64,000 bases of DNA from JAWKNZ01 sp041391425 (GCA_041391425.1 JAWKNZ010000006.1:1-64000), one strand, 5' to 3'; counted from the stretch's first letter, positions 39,491 through 48,827 are shown. Made by a program: numbers and translations. The notes: generated by a model from the letters alone, not told the origin.

Positions 39491-39799
39491 ATGCTTTCAA
39501 GCAAAAGAATTAATAGCAATATGTCATGTGCAGATGCCCTTAAAATCCTTTCTGATGAAACTAGACTTGGTATAATCGTAAAACTTTTAGAAAAGCCAAT
39601 GCCAGTGAATGAAATAAACGAAGCCTTGAGTATAGAACAAAGCCTACTTTCACATCATTTAAGGGTCTTACGCCTTTCTGGCTTTGTTACCTCAGAAAGA
39701 AGCGGAAAAAATGTTATTTACCGTTTGACACAAAAGCTCAAAGCCACGCAATCCGCAAATGCAGTTAATTTAGGCTGTTGCCGGCTTTCTTTTACATGA
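39491..39799 (+). CDS. ArsR family transcriptional regulator
   Basis: A 102-aa winged-helix repressor: ALKILSDETRLGIIVKLLE, MPVNEINEALSIEQSLLSHHLRVLRLSGFVTSERSGKNVIYRL. The classical arsenic-binding CVC of helix 3 is replaced by MPVNEI. Cys remain near the start (MSCADAL) and in a C-terminal GCC, so a metal(loid) or thiol signal is possible. It heads the pst cluster (67 bases before pstS). ATG 39491 is chosen; a later ATG at 39521 is also possible. Confidence 0.85.
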   Translation: MLSSKRINSNMSCADALKILSDETRLGIIVKLLEKPMPVNEINEALSIEQSLLSHHLRVLRLSGFVTSERSGKNVIYRLTQKLKATQSANAVNLGCCRLSFT

Positions 39800-39866
39800 T
39801 AGTTATATTTTTTGCGTTCATATACTTAGGCGCTTCGAAACATTTATTCAAAAAACGGAATGAGCT

Positions 39867-40700
39867 ATGAGAACAACATCAAAATTATTAACAGCAACAT
39901 ACAGATTTGGCGGTTTATTATTCCTATTTTTATTGTCCGAGACAAATCTTTTTGCAGTGGAAAAACTTATTCTAACTGGATCAAGCACCGTTGCTCCATT
40001 AATGTCAGTTATCGGCAAGCGCTTTGAGTCATCACATCCAAGTATCAGGGTTGACGTTCAAACCGGAGGGTCTTCTCGGGGAATTGCAGACACCAGACAA
40101 GGCTTAGCCAACATTGGCATGGTTTCTAGATCTTTATCATCTAATGAACATGATCTAAAATTCTTCACCATTGCAAGAGATGGCATATGCCTAATAGTAA
40201 ACAAAGCAAACATGATAAAAGAACTAAGTGATCAGCAAATTATAGATATATATACCGGTAAAATTAAAAACTGGAGTGAAGTTGGCGGAAAAAAGGCACC
40301 AATAACAGTTGTCAACAAAGCCGACGGCCGATCTACCTTAGAGCTTTTTTTAAAGTATTTTTCCCTAAAAAGCAGCAGTATTAAAGCTCACGTTGTTATC
40401 GGAGACAACGAACAGGGGCTGAAAACAGTTGCCGGTGACCCTAACGCTATAGGCTATGTTTCGATTGGAGCAGCAGAATATAGCCACACCCACAAAGCCC
40501 CAATTAAGCTTTTGCCAATATCAGGCGTGGCTGCCTCAATAAAAAATGTAGAAAACGGCAGTTTTCCACTGTCAAGGCCACTAAATTTAGTAACTAAGGC
40601 ACTTCCAAAAGGGCTAGAGAAGAACTTTATAACATTTGCAAGATCTAAAGAAGTTAGTGATCTTATTAGGAGGCAATATTTTGTACCGGTCGCTAACTGA
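39867..40700 (+). CDS. pstS: Phosphate-binding protein PstS
   Basis: A 277-aa periplasmic protein: signal peptide (FGGLLFLFLLSETNLFA), then LILTGSSTVAPLMSVIGKRFE, the phosphate-loop TGGSSRGIADTRQG, and KADGRSTLELFLKYF. It is shorter than E. coli PstS and of the SphX/type-2 class. It delivers phosphate to PstCA. Its end overlaps pstC by 20 bases. Confidence 0.93.
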   Translation: MRTTSKLLTATYRFGGLLFLFLLSETNLFAVEKLILTGSSTVAPLMSVIGKRFESSHPSIRVDVQTGGSSRGIADTRQGLANIGMVSRSLSSNEHDLKFFTIARDGICLIVNKANMIKELSDQQIIDIYTGKIKNWSEVGGKKAPITVVNKADGRSTLELFLKYFSLKSSSIKAHVVIGDNEQGLKTVAGDPNAIGYVSIGAAEYSHTHKAPIKLLPISGVAASIKNVENGSFPLSRPLNLVTKALPKGLEKNFITFARSKEVSDLIRRQYFVPVAN

Positions 40701-41541
40701 TCAAATCATTACAAAAATATTATGGCTGCTATCAATAATTGCTACATCGATAATAGCTTTAATTTTATTTTTTCTAGCAACTGAATCAATCCCTTTTCTT
40801 CTAAAAAATGGAAATACACTTTTCCAACCTGGCGGGCATTGGAGCCCTAGCGAAAATTCCTATAATTTAATCCCAATGCTAGTTGGTAGCTTACTTATAA
40901 TGCTAGGTGGAGTTGCAATCGCCGCACCGCTTGGAATTATATCTGCCATTTTTTGCAAGTTTTATGCAACCGGCTTCATCGGCACTATATACAAGAGAAT
41001 CATAGAAGTTCTAGCGGGCATTCCATCTGTTGTCTTCGGACTGTGGGGGTTAGTTGAGTTGGTGCCAGCCTTAAGACACATCCAACCACCAGGCGCCAGC
41101 TTACTTGCTGGAATATTAGTTATTGCTTTAATGATTTTACCAACTATGACACTTATTATTGACGCTGGCTTTTCTGAAATTCCAAAAAGCCATCTCAATG
41201 GAGCCATGGCATTGGGATTATCCCGATTTACAACGGTCCGGAAGATTATATTACCGGCATCGACAACAACCATCATAACTGGAATTATATTATCAGGTGG
41301 ACGCGCCATTGGAGAAACAATGGCCGTTGTCATGGTCAGTGGTAATATAGTGCAGATACCGAGAAGCGCCTTCGAGCCAATACGCACTTTAACAGCAAAT
41401 ATTGCTCTAGAAATGGCTTATGCCATGGAAGATCATCGCTCCGCCTTGTTCGTTAGTGGATTTATTCTTCTATTATCAGTTAGCTTACTATTATTATTAT
41501 CTGAAATGGCTAAAAAAGGATGGGTTCGCCATGCAGCTTAG
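40681..41541 (+). CDS. pstC: Phosphate ABC transporter permease PstC
   Basis: A 286-aa permease with about six helices; EAA-like loop HLNGAMALGLSRFTTVRKIILPAS, GRAIGETMAVVMVSGN typical of PstC. TTG 40681 is chosen because AGGAGG (40669-40674) lies 6 bases before it; this gives a start within the end of pstS. Membrane partner of PstA. Confidence 0.92.
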   Translation: MYRSLTDQIITKILWLLSIIATSIIALILFFLATESIPFLLKNGNTLFQPGGHWSPSENSYNLIPMLVGSLLIMLGGVAIAAPLGIISAIFCKFYATGFIGTIYKRIIEVLAGIPSVVFGLWGLVELVPALRHIQPPGASLLAGILVIALMILPTMTLIIDAGFSEIPKSHLNGAMALGLSRFTTVRKIILPASTTTIITGIILSGGRAIGETMAVVMVSGNIVQIPRSAFEPIRTLTANIALEMAYAMEDHRSALFVSGFILLLSVSLLLLLSEMAKKGWVRHAA

Positions 41542-42388
41542 CTTTGGCTCCTACAAATTAGAATGGAGATCAGCCCTGTTAATTAGCCTAATCCCAACGT
41601 TAATTTTTGCGACTTTCCTATGGTTGATCAGCGATATTTTTTACCAAGGCGCATTTGACATAAATTGGGAATTCTTGGCTACTTCAACTCAAGATGCAGG
41701 CAGATCCGGTGGCATAGCACCGATCATAATTTCAACAGCCTTGATTATACTCACTTCACTCCTCGTTTCCTTACCAATAGGAATCGGAACTGCCATTATC
41801 CTAGCTGAATTTACCGCACGTCAAAGTTTGTTAGGCAAGCTTATCCGCAGAAATATGGATATTTTAGCTGGTGTTCCTTCTATAGTATTTGGACTGTTTG
41901 GCAGTGTTCTCTTTTGCCAAATACTTGGGTTTGGTTTTTCTATTTTGTCAGGTGGACTTACACTAGCTTGTATGATTTTACCAATCTTTACTCGTACGGT
42001 AGAAGACGCATTTAGTTCGGTTCCAAACGAACACCGCCTTAGTGCAGAAGCATTAGGTTTTAGAAAAATTTCAACCATATTCCAAATCCTACTTCCCTTA
42101 GCTATACCCGGAATTGTTACTGGCCTAATCCTTGGGGTAGGGCGTGCAATGGCAGAAACAGCAGCATTAATATTTACTAGCGGATACGTCGACAGATATC
42201 CTGAATCGTTATTCGACTCAGGACGAAGTCTATCTATACATATCTATGACCTATCAATGAACGTAATGGGAGGTGATAAAAACGCCTACAAATCAGCCTT
42301 TGTCCTTCTTGTTTTAGTCTTGTTAATAAACCAAGCGGCAGTGGCTGTTTCTAAATGTTTTTTACGTAGAAGGACATTTACGTCATGA
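41531..42388 (+). CDS. pstA: Phosphate ABC transporter permease PstA
   Basis: A 285-aa permease: IPTLIFATFLWLISDIFY, SLPIGIGTAIILAEFTAR, EAA-like loop HRLSAEALGFRKISTIFQILLP and GRAMAETAALIFTSG. ATG 41531 follows AAAGGA and overlaps the pstC end by 11 bases. Confidence 0.93.
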   Translation: MQLSFGSYKLEWRSALLISLIPTLIFATFLWLISDIFYQGAFDINWEFLATSTQDAGRSGGIAPIIISTALIILTSLLVSLPIGIGTAIILAEFTARQSLLGKLIRRNMDILAGVPSIVFGLFGSVLFCQILGFGFSILSGGLTLACMILPIFTRTVEDAFSSVPNEHRLSAEALGFRKISTIFQILLPLAIPGIVTGLILGVGRAMAETAALIFTSGYVDRYPESLFDSGRSLSIHIYDLSMNVMGGDKNAYKSAFVLLVLVLLINQAAVAVSKCFLRRRTFTS

Positions 42389-43182
42389 ACCGTAACACAG
42401 AAAATATTCGTTCCGATTTCACGGCACTGCAAATCGAAAATCTCGACTTAAAATATGGTTCCCACTACGCATTTGAAGATATTTCACTACCAATCATAAA
42501 AGGGGCTATCACTACGCTGATAGGACCTTCAGGAGTTGGAAAGTCGAGCTTTTTATTGTGCTTAAATCGGCTTGTCGATACCACTATAGAGAAAAAACTT
42601 TCCGGCTCTATTTACTTCCATTCACAAGATATTTTAACAAAAAACACAGATTTGACTGATCTACGAAAAAAAATCGGCATGATTTTTCAAAAACCAAATC
42701 CTTTTCCAATTTCAATATGGAAAAATCTAGAACTCCCACTAAAAGAGCATGGAGTTAAAATCAAACAACAGCAAAGGGAAATCATTGAAACCGCTTTGCA
42801 AGATGTAGGGCTTTGGGATGAGGTAAAAGATCGACTGCATACTTCGGCCCTCTCACTTTCTGGAGGACAACAACAAAGGCTATGCATTGCACGCGCTTTA
42901 GTCTTAAAGCCAGAAATTTTGCTTATGGATGAGCCTTGTAGCGCTCTCGATCCAATATCAAGTGGAGTCATTGAAGATCTCATTTTAGAACTTAAAGGGG
43001 ATTATTCAATTTTTGTGGTTACACATAACTTGGCTCAAGCTCGACGCATAGGTGACTATACAGCTCTATTTTGGCCTGGGAAAAAAGGTGGCTACCTTGC
43101 AGAATACGGGCGAACCAGACAGATATTTACCAACCCTGTTCAGCCCATTACCCAAACTTATATAAATGGAGAAAGATGCTAG
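42385..43182 (+). CDS. pstB: Phosphate ABC transporter ATP-binding protein PstB
   Basis: A 265-aa ATPase: Walker A GPSGVGKSS, FQKPNPFPISIWKNL (PstB-specific), signature LSGGQQQR, Walker B LLMDEPCSALDP, switch His in VVTHNLAQARR. It overlaps pstA as ATGA. The cluster stops here: no phoU, phoB or phoR, so phosphate control differs from E. coli. Confidence 0.95.
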   Translation: MNRNTENIRSDFTALQIENLDLKYGSHYAFEDISLPIIKGAITTLIGPSGVGKSSFLLCLNRLVDTTIEKKLSGSIYFHSQDILTKNTDLTDLRKKIGMIFQKPNPFPISIWKNLELPLKEHGVKIKQQQREIIETALQDVGLWDEVKDRLHTSALSLSGGQQQRLCIARALVLKPEILLMDEPCSALDPISSGVIEDLILELKGDYSIFVVTHNLAQARRIGDYTALFWPGKKGGYLAEYGRTRQIFTNPVQPITQTYINGERC

Positions 43183-43266
43183 GTATTCCCGTTTGCAAAG
43201 CGTAACCCTGAACCTTCAAAAGAGCTTTCATATTGTAACTTAATCGACGGCACATAAGATAAACCC

Positions 43267-43698
43267 TTAAAACGCCATCAAATTAAAATTAGCTTTGATG
43301 CCATAAAGACTACCCTTATCAAGGTCTATCAAGGGATGCACTGTAACAATAGGATAAGAGGCTTTCATGTTAAAAACCAGGCCTGCATCCGAAGGGACTT
43401 CAACTGAGCTATCAACTAACATTGGTGAAAAGACGACATAAGTTCCAAAAATACTCCCACAAATGAATCCAATTGAAGCTCCAGCATATACATAATTTAG
43501 CTTACTTGAGGGATTCGCTGTAAGTCCCAACACTGCAGCACCTAAGGCAGCTCCAAAGGCGGTAGAATAGCCCGCGATGATAAAAAGATCATGAAACCTC
43601 TCTTCAGTATCAGAAGATTGCGCGACCGCATTTGTGGCTTGAACAGGAAGAATGGACAGTCCGATTGACAATAAAAGTATGGACAGTATTTTCACCAC
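43267..43698 (-). CDS. Exported small hypothetical protein
   Basis: A 143-aa protein with a signal peptide (ILLLSIGLSILPVQATNAVA) and two Gly/Ala-rich hydrophobic stretches (IIAGYSTAFGAALGAAVLGL; YVYAGASIGFICGSIFGTYVV) like a glycine-zipper hairpin, then a hydrophilic tail. No known function recognised. Convergent with pstB, divergent from rho. Confidence 0.65.
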   Translation of the reverse strand: MVKILSILLLSIGLSILPVQATNAVAQSSDTEERFHDLFIIAGYSTAFGAALGAAVLGLTANPSSKLNYVYAGASIGFICGSIFGTYVVFSPMLVDSSVEVPSDAGLVFNMKASYPIVTVHPLIDLDKGSLYGIKANFNLMAF

Positions 43699-44108
43699 AG
43701 TAAAACCCTTTTGGTATGGTACTCGTTAAACAAAACATAAAACTATTGATAATATAGCGCTCATCATAAAGTATTCAATTTTATGATGCAATCCTCGATG
43801 AGATAACTGACAATTTATATGGGATATGCTGTGATTATAGCAAGTTGACAGATAAAAAACTTGAATTAAAATAAAACACTTGCTATTTTAGTGTGGTACA
43901 CGTATTAGTGTCCTATACGACAATTGAGGAGTGCACAGTGCTACTTGCCAGTTACTTCGACGTATTGTGAACTTTCCTATAAAATTGTTTTAAAGATAAG
44001 ACTTAATATCTACCTTATAATTCAACACCACATCTATTACGGGGAAAACCCGATTGAGAGCTTAAAACGTTTTTCAAATCAAACCACACATTCACGAGAG
44101 CATGACCT
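43699..44108. other. Divergent region upstream of rho
   Basis: About 410 AT-rich bases with the rho promoter candidate (separate entry) and a leader of about 190 bases, long enough for Rho autoregulation by termination in the leader. No small gene with a ribosome site was recognised. Confidence 0.45.
43880..43908 (+). promoter_or_regulatory. rho promoter candidate
   Basis: TTGCTA (43880-43885), 17-base spacer, TATTAG (43903-43908). A second, overlapping pair TTGAAT/TATTTT begins at 43861, also with 17-base spacing. Confidence 0.45.
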
Positions 44109-45443
44109 ATGGCCAGAGAAGCCAACAGAGAATCAAAAAAGAAACAACAACAGCAAGAAGAAGTAGCGATCGATGAGTCAGTACCTGTCATTGATCTTAA
44201 TGAAATAAAAAATCGTCGTATCGGTGATTTGACAAAACTCGCCAAAGAGTTTGGAGTCGAAGGCGCCTCAGGTATGCGCAAACAGGAAGTTATATTCAGC
44301 TTGCTGCAAGCTCAATCCGAGCGCGGAGGTGTCATTTACGGCCAAGGCGTTTTAGAAACTTTACCGGACGGCTTTGGTTTTCTTAGAGCCCCAGACTATA
44401 ATTATTTACCAGGCCCGGATGATATCTATGTGTCACCATCACAAATCCGTCGTTTTGGGTTACGAACAGGCGACACCGTTGCTGGCCAGATCCGGCCTCC
44501 TAAGGATAGCGAACGCTACTTTGCTTTGCTTAAAGTAGAAAAGATAAATGGAGAACAAGCTGATCGCGATAGCGACAAAATCATCTTTGACAACTTGACT
44601 CCATTATATCCAATGGAAAAATTAAAACTCGAATATTCACCGACAATCTATTCAACTCGGTGTATTGACATGTTAGTACCAATTGGCAAAGGGCAGCGCT
44701 CTCTAATCGTGGCCCCACCAAGAACTGGTAAAACAATATTAATGCAACAAATTGCAACGGCCATTGAAAAGAACCACCCTGAAGTTGTTTTAATTGTATT
44801 GCTCATAGATGAGCGTCCCGAGGAAGTAACGGACATGCAACGCTCCGTCAAAGGTGAGGTCATCAGCTCAACTTTTGATGAACCGGCTCAGAGACACGTT
44901 CAAGTAGCTGAAATGGTTATAGAAAAAGCGAAACGCTTGGTCGAACACAAAAGGGATGTGACTATTCTTTTAGACTCAGTAACGCGTCTTGCCCGAGCTT
45001 ACAACTCAGTAGTGCCACCATCTGGAAAAATTCTATCAGGTGGTGTCGATTCTAACGCATTACACAAACCTAAACGATTTTTTGGCGCAGCTCGAAATAT
45101 CGAAGAGGGCGGTTCCCTTACGATTATAGCCACTGCACTTATTGATACTGGCTCTAGGATGGATGAGGTTATCTTTGAGGAGTTCAAAGGCACAGGTAAT
45201 ATGGAGCTACACCTTGACCGTCGAATGGTAGAAAAAAGGATCTTTCCTGCAATCGACCTTAATAAGTCTGGCACCAGGAAAGAAGAACTTCTTTTAACCA
45301 AAGATGTGCTCAATCGCATGTGGATTTTGCGAAAGCTCCTGCAACCTCTAAACCCAGGAGATGCTATGGACTTTCTTTTAAACAAGATGGACAAAGCAAA
45401 AACCAACGAAGAGTTTATTGCATCTATGAGTGCGGGTAACTAA
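44109..45443 (+). CDS. rho: Transcription termination factor Rho
   Basis: A 444-aa hexameric RNA-dependent ATPase. Order: polar, Gln-rich N-terminus (residues 10-18), Rho N domain (IGDLTKLAKEFGVEGASGMRKQE), RNA-binding cold-shock fold (DGFGFLRAPDYNYLPGPDDIYVS), Walker A PPRTGKT (203-209), Walker B LLIDERPEEVTDM, Q-loop VTRLARAYN and R-loop SGKILSGGVD. Standard length. It is followed by rpmE, as in many Proteobacteria. Confidence 0.97.
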   Translation: MAREANRESKKKQQQQEEVAIDESVPVIDLNEIKNRRIGDLTKLAKEFGVEGASGMRKQEVIFSLLQAQSERGGVIYGQGVLETLPDGFGFLRAPDYNYLPGPDDIYVSPSQIRRFGLRTGDTVAGQIRPPKDSERYFALLKVEKINGEQADRDSDKIIFDNLTPLYPMEKLKLEYSPTIYSTRCIDMLVPIGKGQRSLIVAPPRTGKTILMQQIATAIEKNHPEVVLIVLLIDERPEEVTDMQRSVKGEVISSTFDEPAQRHVQVAEMVIEKAKRLVEHKRDVTILLDSVTRLARAYNSVVPPSGKILSGGVDSNALHKPKRFFGAARNIEEGGSLTIIATALIDTGSRMDEVIFEEFKGTGNMELHLDRRMVEKRIFPAIDLNKSGTRKEELLLTKDVLNRMWILRKLLQPLNPGDAMDFLLNKMDKAKTNEEFIASMSAGN

Positions 45444-45550
45444 AAAGTCTGATATCCACAATTTTAGGCATGGCTACAGAAAAATTGCTATTTATAATAG
45501 GCCTGTTGCATTTTCTCTCTGAACTTCGCTCTCGCTTGTATCATATAGTT

Positions 45551-45730
45551 CTTGTTATAACCCGGATCCGAATTTCTAGTCGGTTGCGGCGTTGCTTCGT
45601 CGTCAAGAAATCCTCATGTACCAACATGTACACTGCGGTTTCTCACCTCCTCACGCCTAGCACCCGGCCGAACTTCGAATCCGGTGAAAATACTACAGTT
45701 TTTCAAAAAATTTCAGATCCCGGTTATAAG
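45551..45730. mobile_element. MITE-like element with imperfect terminal inverted repeats
   Basis: Left end CTTGTTATAACCCGGATCCG plus AATTT (45551-45575) is matched in reverse by AAATTTCAGATCCCGGTTAT plus AAG (about 45708-45730). A second internal copy of the reversed motif, TTCGAATCCGG, lies at 45674-45684. The body is more GC-rich than its surroundings and includes GTACCAACATGTAC. No transposase is encoded, so it would be non-autonomous. Confidence 0.45.
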
Positions 45731-45819
45731 CTAAGTGCTTATAATCAGAGGCACATAGCTAGTCTAGTAATCAATCATTTCTAAAATATAAAAATAACTT
45801 TATTTTGCTTGACTATAAG

Positions 45820-45849
45820 TTGGACTTGCAAGCTGATAGGTAGTATATA
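45820..45849 (+). promoter_or_regulatory. rpmE promoter candidate
   Basis: TTGGAC (45820-45825), 18-base spacer, TATATA (45844-45849), about 70 bases before the rpmE ATG. An alternative -35 (TTGACT, 45809-45814) is too far. Confidence 0.35.
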
Positions 45850-45920
45850 GATTGGCTGTTGAACAGAACAGCATAAAAATAAGTCACGTAATGTCGTGGC
45901 TTGAAATTAAGAGGAGAATT

Positions 45921-46127
45921 ATGAAGAAGGACATCCACCCAAAGTACGAAAACTGCCACGTGAGCTGTGCTTGCGGCAATACTTTTGAAACCAGATCAAC
46001 TTTAGATAAAATCGAGGTAGAAATTTGCAGTAACTGCCACCCGTTTTTCACTGGAAAACAAAAACTTGTGGACTCTGCAGGGCGTATTGAAAAGTTCAAA
46101 AAGAAATATGCGGCAAACAAAAAGTAA
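45921..46127 (+). CDS. rpmE: 50S ribosomal protein L31 (zinc form)
   Basis: A 68-aa L31 starting MKKDIHPKYENCHVSCACG. Zinc-type cysteines are present (C-A-C-G and C-S-N-C in EICSNCHPFFTGKQK). Zinc-form L31 can serve as a zinc reserve. ATG 45921 lies 5 bases after AGAGGAG; a longer upstream extension lacks a site. Confidence 0.95.
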   Translation: MKKDIHPKYENCHVSCACGNTFETRSTLDKIEVEICSNCHPFFTGKQKLVDSAGRIEKFKKKYAANKK

Positions 46128-46152
46128 TGCCATCTCTTTATTGTACAAGCTC

Positions 46153-46172
46153 GGCAGCTTTTTACAGCTGCC
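46153..46172 (+). terminator. Stem-loop after rpmE
   Basis: GGCAGCT (46153-46159) pairs with AGCTGCC (46166-46172) around a 6-base loop, 26 bases after the rpmE stop. Only AAAATTAAATTT follows, so terminator strength is doubtful. Confidence 0.4.
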
Positions 46173-46322
46173 AAAATTAAATTTCTGATCCAAATTTTAA
46201 GAAATCGCCTGTTAACATACAGAATCTTGAGAGACTGTCTGACACATGCAATAAGTAAAGGTGCAAAAAAAGTAACTAAATCAACGTATTTTTTATCTGA
46301 TCGGTTCAAAGCCTTGACTGCC

Positions 46323-46390
46323 CGTCATCCTGAGTGAAGCGAAGGATCTCAAAATTGCGAAATAGATCCTTCGCTTCACTCAGGATGGCG
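46323..46390. repeat. REP-like inverted repeat hairpin
   Basis: Arm 1 (46323-46349) CGTCATCCTGAGTGAAGCGA then AGGATCT; arm 2 (46364-46390) is its near-perfect reverse complement, AGATCCTTCGCTTCACTCAG then GATGGCG; loop 14 bases. The same consensus occurs singly at 18885 and 19045. Confidence 0.75.
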
Positions 46391-46655
46391 ATGTATCAAG
46401 CGACATATTGAAGGGAAAAAATACGCTGATTAGTTATCAAAAAAGAAAGTACCTGAAATTAGACTTTACAATGAAGGCATTTTTTCTGAACTTCATAGAA
46501 ATTATGTTCAGCATACAACGTCTAAGCCGTTAGAGAAAAAAAATATTGTCGGAACTGTCGCTCGCAAGAGCCTTTTTTAAGATAACGCGGAGGGTTCATA
46601 AAAAACCACTTTTGAACCTAAATCCAAATGTTTTAACAACTTTAATCAAAAAGCG

Positions 46656-47726
46656 ATGCTGCACATGTTTGAAAAGCTTGAGACAATTGAAAGGCGGTTC
46701 GTCGAAATCGAAGAAACCTTGTCTCAGCCAGGTATTTCTTCACGAGAGCTCATGAAACTCACTAAAGAGCGAGCTGAAATCGAACCTATTGTAGAGAAGT
46801 TCCGGGTCTATTCTCAATTAAAGCAAGAAAAGGCTGAAGCTGAAGACCTGGCATCAAATGAAGATGTTGAGCTCAGAGCCATGGCTAAAGAAGAGTTAGA
46901 TAAGTTATCAAAGTCAATGGTGGCATTAGAAAAAGAACTCACCATATTAATGCTACCGACAGACCCAAATGATGATAAAAATATTTTCCTCGAAATACGT
47001 GCTGGAACTGGAGGAGATGAAGCTGGACTTTTCTGCGGAGATCTTCTCAGAATGTATACGAGGTATGCTGAAAAGAAAAGATGGCATGTTGAAGTCATGA
47101 GCGCCACGGAATCTGAGAAAGGCGGCTACCGCGAAATTATTTTAATGGTTCAAGGAAGTAAAGTTTATAGTAAATTGAAATTCGAAAGTGGGGTACACCG
47201 AGTGCAAAGGGTACCAGCCACCGAGTCTCAAGGACGCATACACACGAGCGCTTGCACCGTCGCAGTTTTGCCAGAGGTTGATGACGTTGAATTTGAGATC
47301 AATCCAGCAGATTTAGAAATAACAGCATGTCGAGCCTCAGGCGCAGGTGGGCAGCACGTCAACACAACGGATTCGGCAGTGCGGATTGTTCATATCCCTA
47401 CTGGCGTTGTAGCAGAATGCCAAGAAGAAAGATCTCAGCACAAGAACAAAGAAAAAGCGATGAAAATGCTAAAAAGTCGTATATTAGATAAGCTAGAATC
47501 TGAACGCGCCGCCGAGATCAGTGCTGATAGAAAATCTCAAGTCGGTAGTGGAGATCGTAGTGAGCGCATACGAACATACAATTTTCCACAAGGACGAATG
47601 ACAGACCACCGCATTAATTTAACTCTCTATAAGCTCGATGAGATCATTACGGGAGATCTGGACGAAATATTAGATGCACTTGGAGCTAATCATACAGCTG
47701 AATTGCTCAAAAATCAGGCCAACTAA
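46656..47726 (+). CDS. prfA: Peptide chain release factor 1
   Basis: A 356-aa class I release factor for UAA/UAG. Seen: N-terminal coiled region, IFLEIRAGTGGDEAGLF, the tripeptide anticodon region (ESGVHRVQRVPATESQGRIHTS contains the PxT-type recognition element), GGQ at 231-233 in SGAGGQHVNTTDSAV. Start may be ATG 46656 or ATG 46665 (MFEKLE, the common opening). Its stop overlaps prmC by one base. Confidence 0.95.
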   Translation: MLHMFEKLETIERRFVEIEETLSQPGISSRELMKLTKERAEIEPIVEKFRVYSQLKQEKAEAEDLASNEDVELRAMAKEELDKLSKSMVALEKELTILMLPTDPNDDKNIFLEIRAGTGGDEAGLFCGDLLRMYTRYAEKKRWHVEVMSATESEKGGYREIILMVQGSKVYSKLKFESGVHRVQRVPATESQGRIHTSACTVAVLPEVDDVEFEINPADLEITACRASGAGGQHVNTTDSAVRIVHIPTGVVAECQEERSQHKNKEKAMKMLKSRILDKLESERAAEISADRKSQVGSGDRSERIRTYNFPQGRMTDHRINLTLYKLDEIITGDLDEILDALGANHTAELLKNQAN

Positions 47727-48643
47727 TGGTCGAACAACAGACTCATCCGAAACAAGTCAACCCTAGCTCCACTGGACAGTGGACTATCCAGAAGATCATC
47801 ACCTGGTCTACAGACTTCCTAAAAAAGAGCGAAGTAGGGTCATCAGCGCGATTGGATGTTGAATTATTATTATGCGAAGTCCTAAAACTTTCCCGGATTG
47901 AATTATACACAAATTATGACCGCCCCCTTACAGAGTCAGAGCGCGCACAATTTAAGGAGCTGCTTAAGCGAAGGCGAAACTTTGAGCCTATTGCCTACAT
48001 CCTTGGTCACAAACAATTTTATAAACATACCTTCAAAATCAACGAACATGCCTTGATTCCAAGAAGCGATACGGAAATCTTGCTTGAAGAAGCCGTCTCT
48101 TTTCTAAGGGACAGAAATCATGAATCTGCAAAAATTCTTGACCTAGGCACTGGCTGCGGCTGCATAGCCCTCTCCCTAGCACAAGAATTTTCGTCAGCAC
48201 AGGTACTTGCCGTAGATATTTCTCCCGATGCAATTAAGCTTTCCAAAGAAAACTCAGATATCCTCCGTGTAAACAATGTCAGTTTCGAATGTAGCGACAT
48301 ACGAATTCATACATTTTGGGAAAGTGACCATCGTTTTGATTTAATCGTATCCAACCCGCCATATATTTGCCCCACAGAAAAAGATGGCCTGCCTGCAGGC
48401 GTCTTACAATATGAGCCCCATTTAGCACTATTTGCCGAGGACGAAGGAACACACTTTTACAAGTTGATGGCAAAGCACGCGAAGAAGCTACTCGCACCTA
48501 AAGGAAAGTTAATAGTAGAAGTGGGCTATCTTCAATCTCAGGAGGTTGCTAAAATATTTGAAGTAAATGACTGGACAAAGGTTAGCTTTAGAAGTGATTA
48601 TGCAGGGCATGTCAGAGTAGTATCAGCCCAATTAGCGGACTAG
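47726..48643 (+). CDS. prmC: Release factor N5-glutamine methyltransferase
   Basis: PrmC methylates the Gln of the GGQ motif in release factors. The 305-aa protein shows the N-terminal helical domain, LIPRSDTEILLEEA, the SAM site ILDLGTGCGCIALSLA and catalytic NPPY (210-213) in VSNPPYICP. It starts within the prfA stop (TAATG), the classic coupled pair. Confidence 0.95.
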   Translation: MVEQQTHPKQVNPSSTGQWTIQKIITWSTDFLKKSEVGSSARLDVELLLCEVLKLSRIELYTNYDRPLTESERAQFKELLKRRRNFEPIAYILGHKQFYKHTFKINEHALIPRSDTEILLEEAVSFLRDRNHESAKILDLGTGCGCIALSLAQEFSSAQVLAVDISPDAIKLSKENSDILRVNNVSFECSDIRIHTFWESDHRFDLIVSNPPYICPTEKDGLPAGVLQYEPHLALFAEDEGTHFYKLMAKHAKKLLAPKGKLIVEVGYLQSQEVAKIFEVNDWTKVSFRSDYAGHVRVVSAQLAD

Positions 48644-48827
48644 ACTGAATTTTGTTGCAATTTAGAAGCTTTCTGCCATGCAAATATATTGGAGCACAAA
48701 ATAAAAAGTATAGAAGTTATGCATCCATACCTTAGATGCTTTTTTCCGAATTACTGCATAGCTCTTGCACTCTAGGCTTCTTATACGAAAATCGGATTCC
48801 ACTTACTGGCCTGGGAAAGGATATTCG

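Larger units (their letters stand above)
45444..45920. other. rho-rpmE intergenic region
   Basis: Nearly 480 bases. It contains a MITE-like inverted-repeat element and an rpmE promoter candidate (separate entries). A 104-aa frame here spans the element and is not credible as a gene. Confidence 0.5.
46128..46655. other. rpmE-prfA intergenic region
   Basis: More than 500 bases. It holds a short stem (GGCAGCT/AGCTGCC, 46153-46172) after rpmE and a REP-like hairpin at 46323-46390. Nothing else was recognised before prfA. Confidence 0.5.

Noticed and set aside
43183..43266. phoU after pstB
   Set aside because: Only about 80 bases separate pstB from the next convergent gene; no phoU frame is present.
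45470..45784. 104-aa open frame after rho
   Set aside because: It spans the MITE-like element, has no ribosome site, no family match and a composition unlike the neighbouring proteins.
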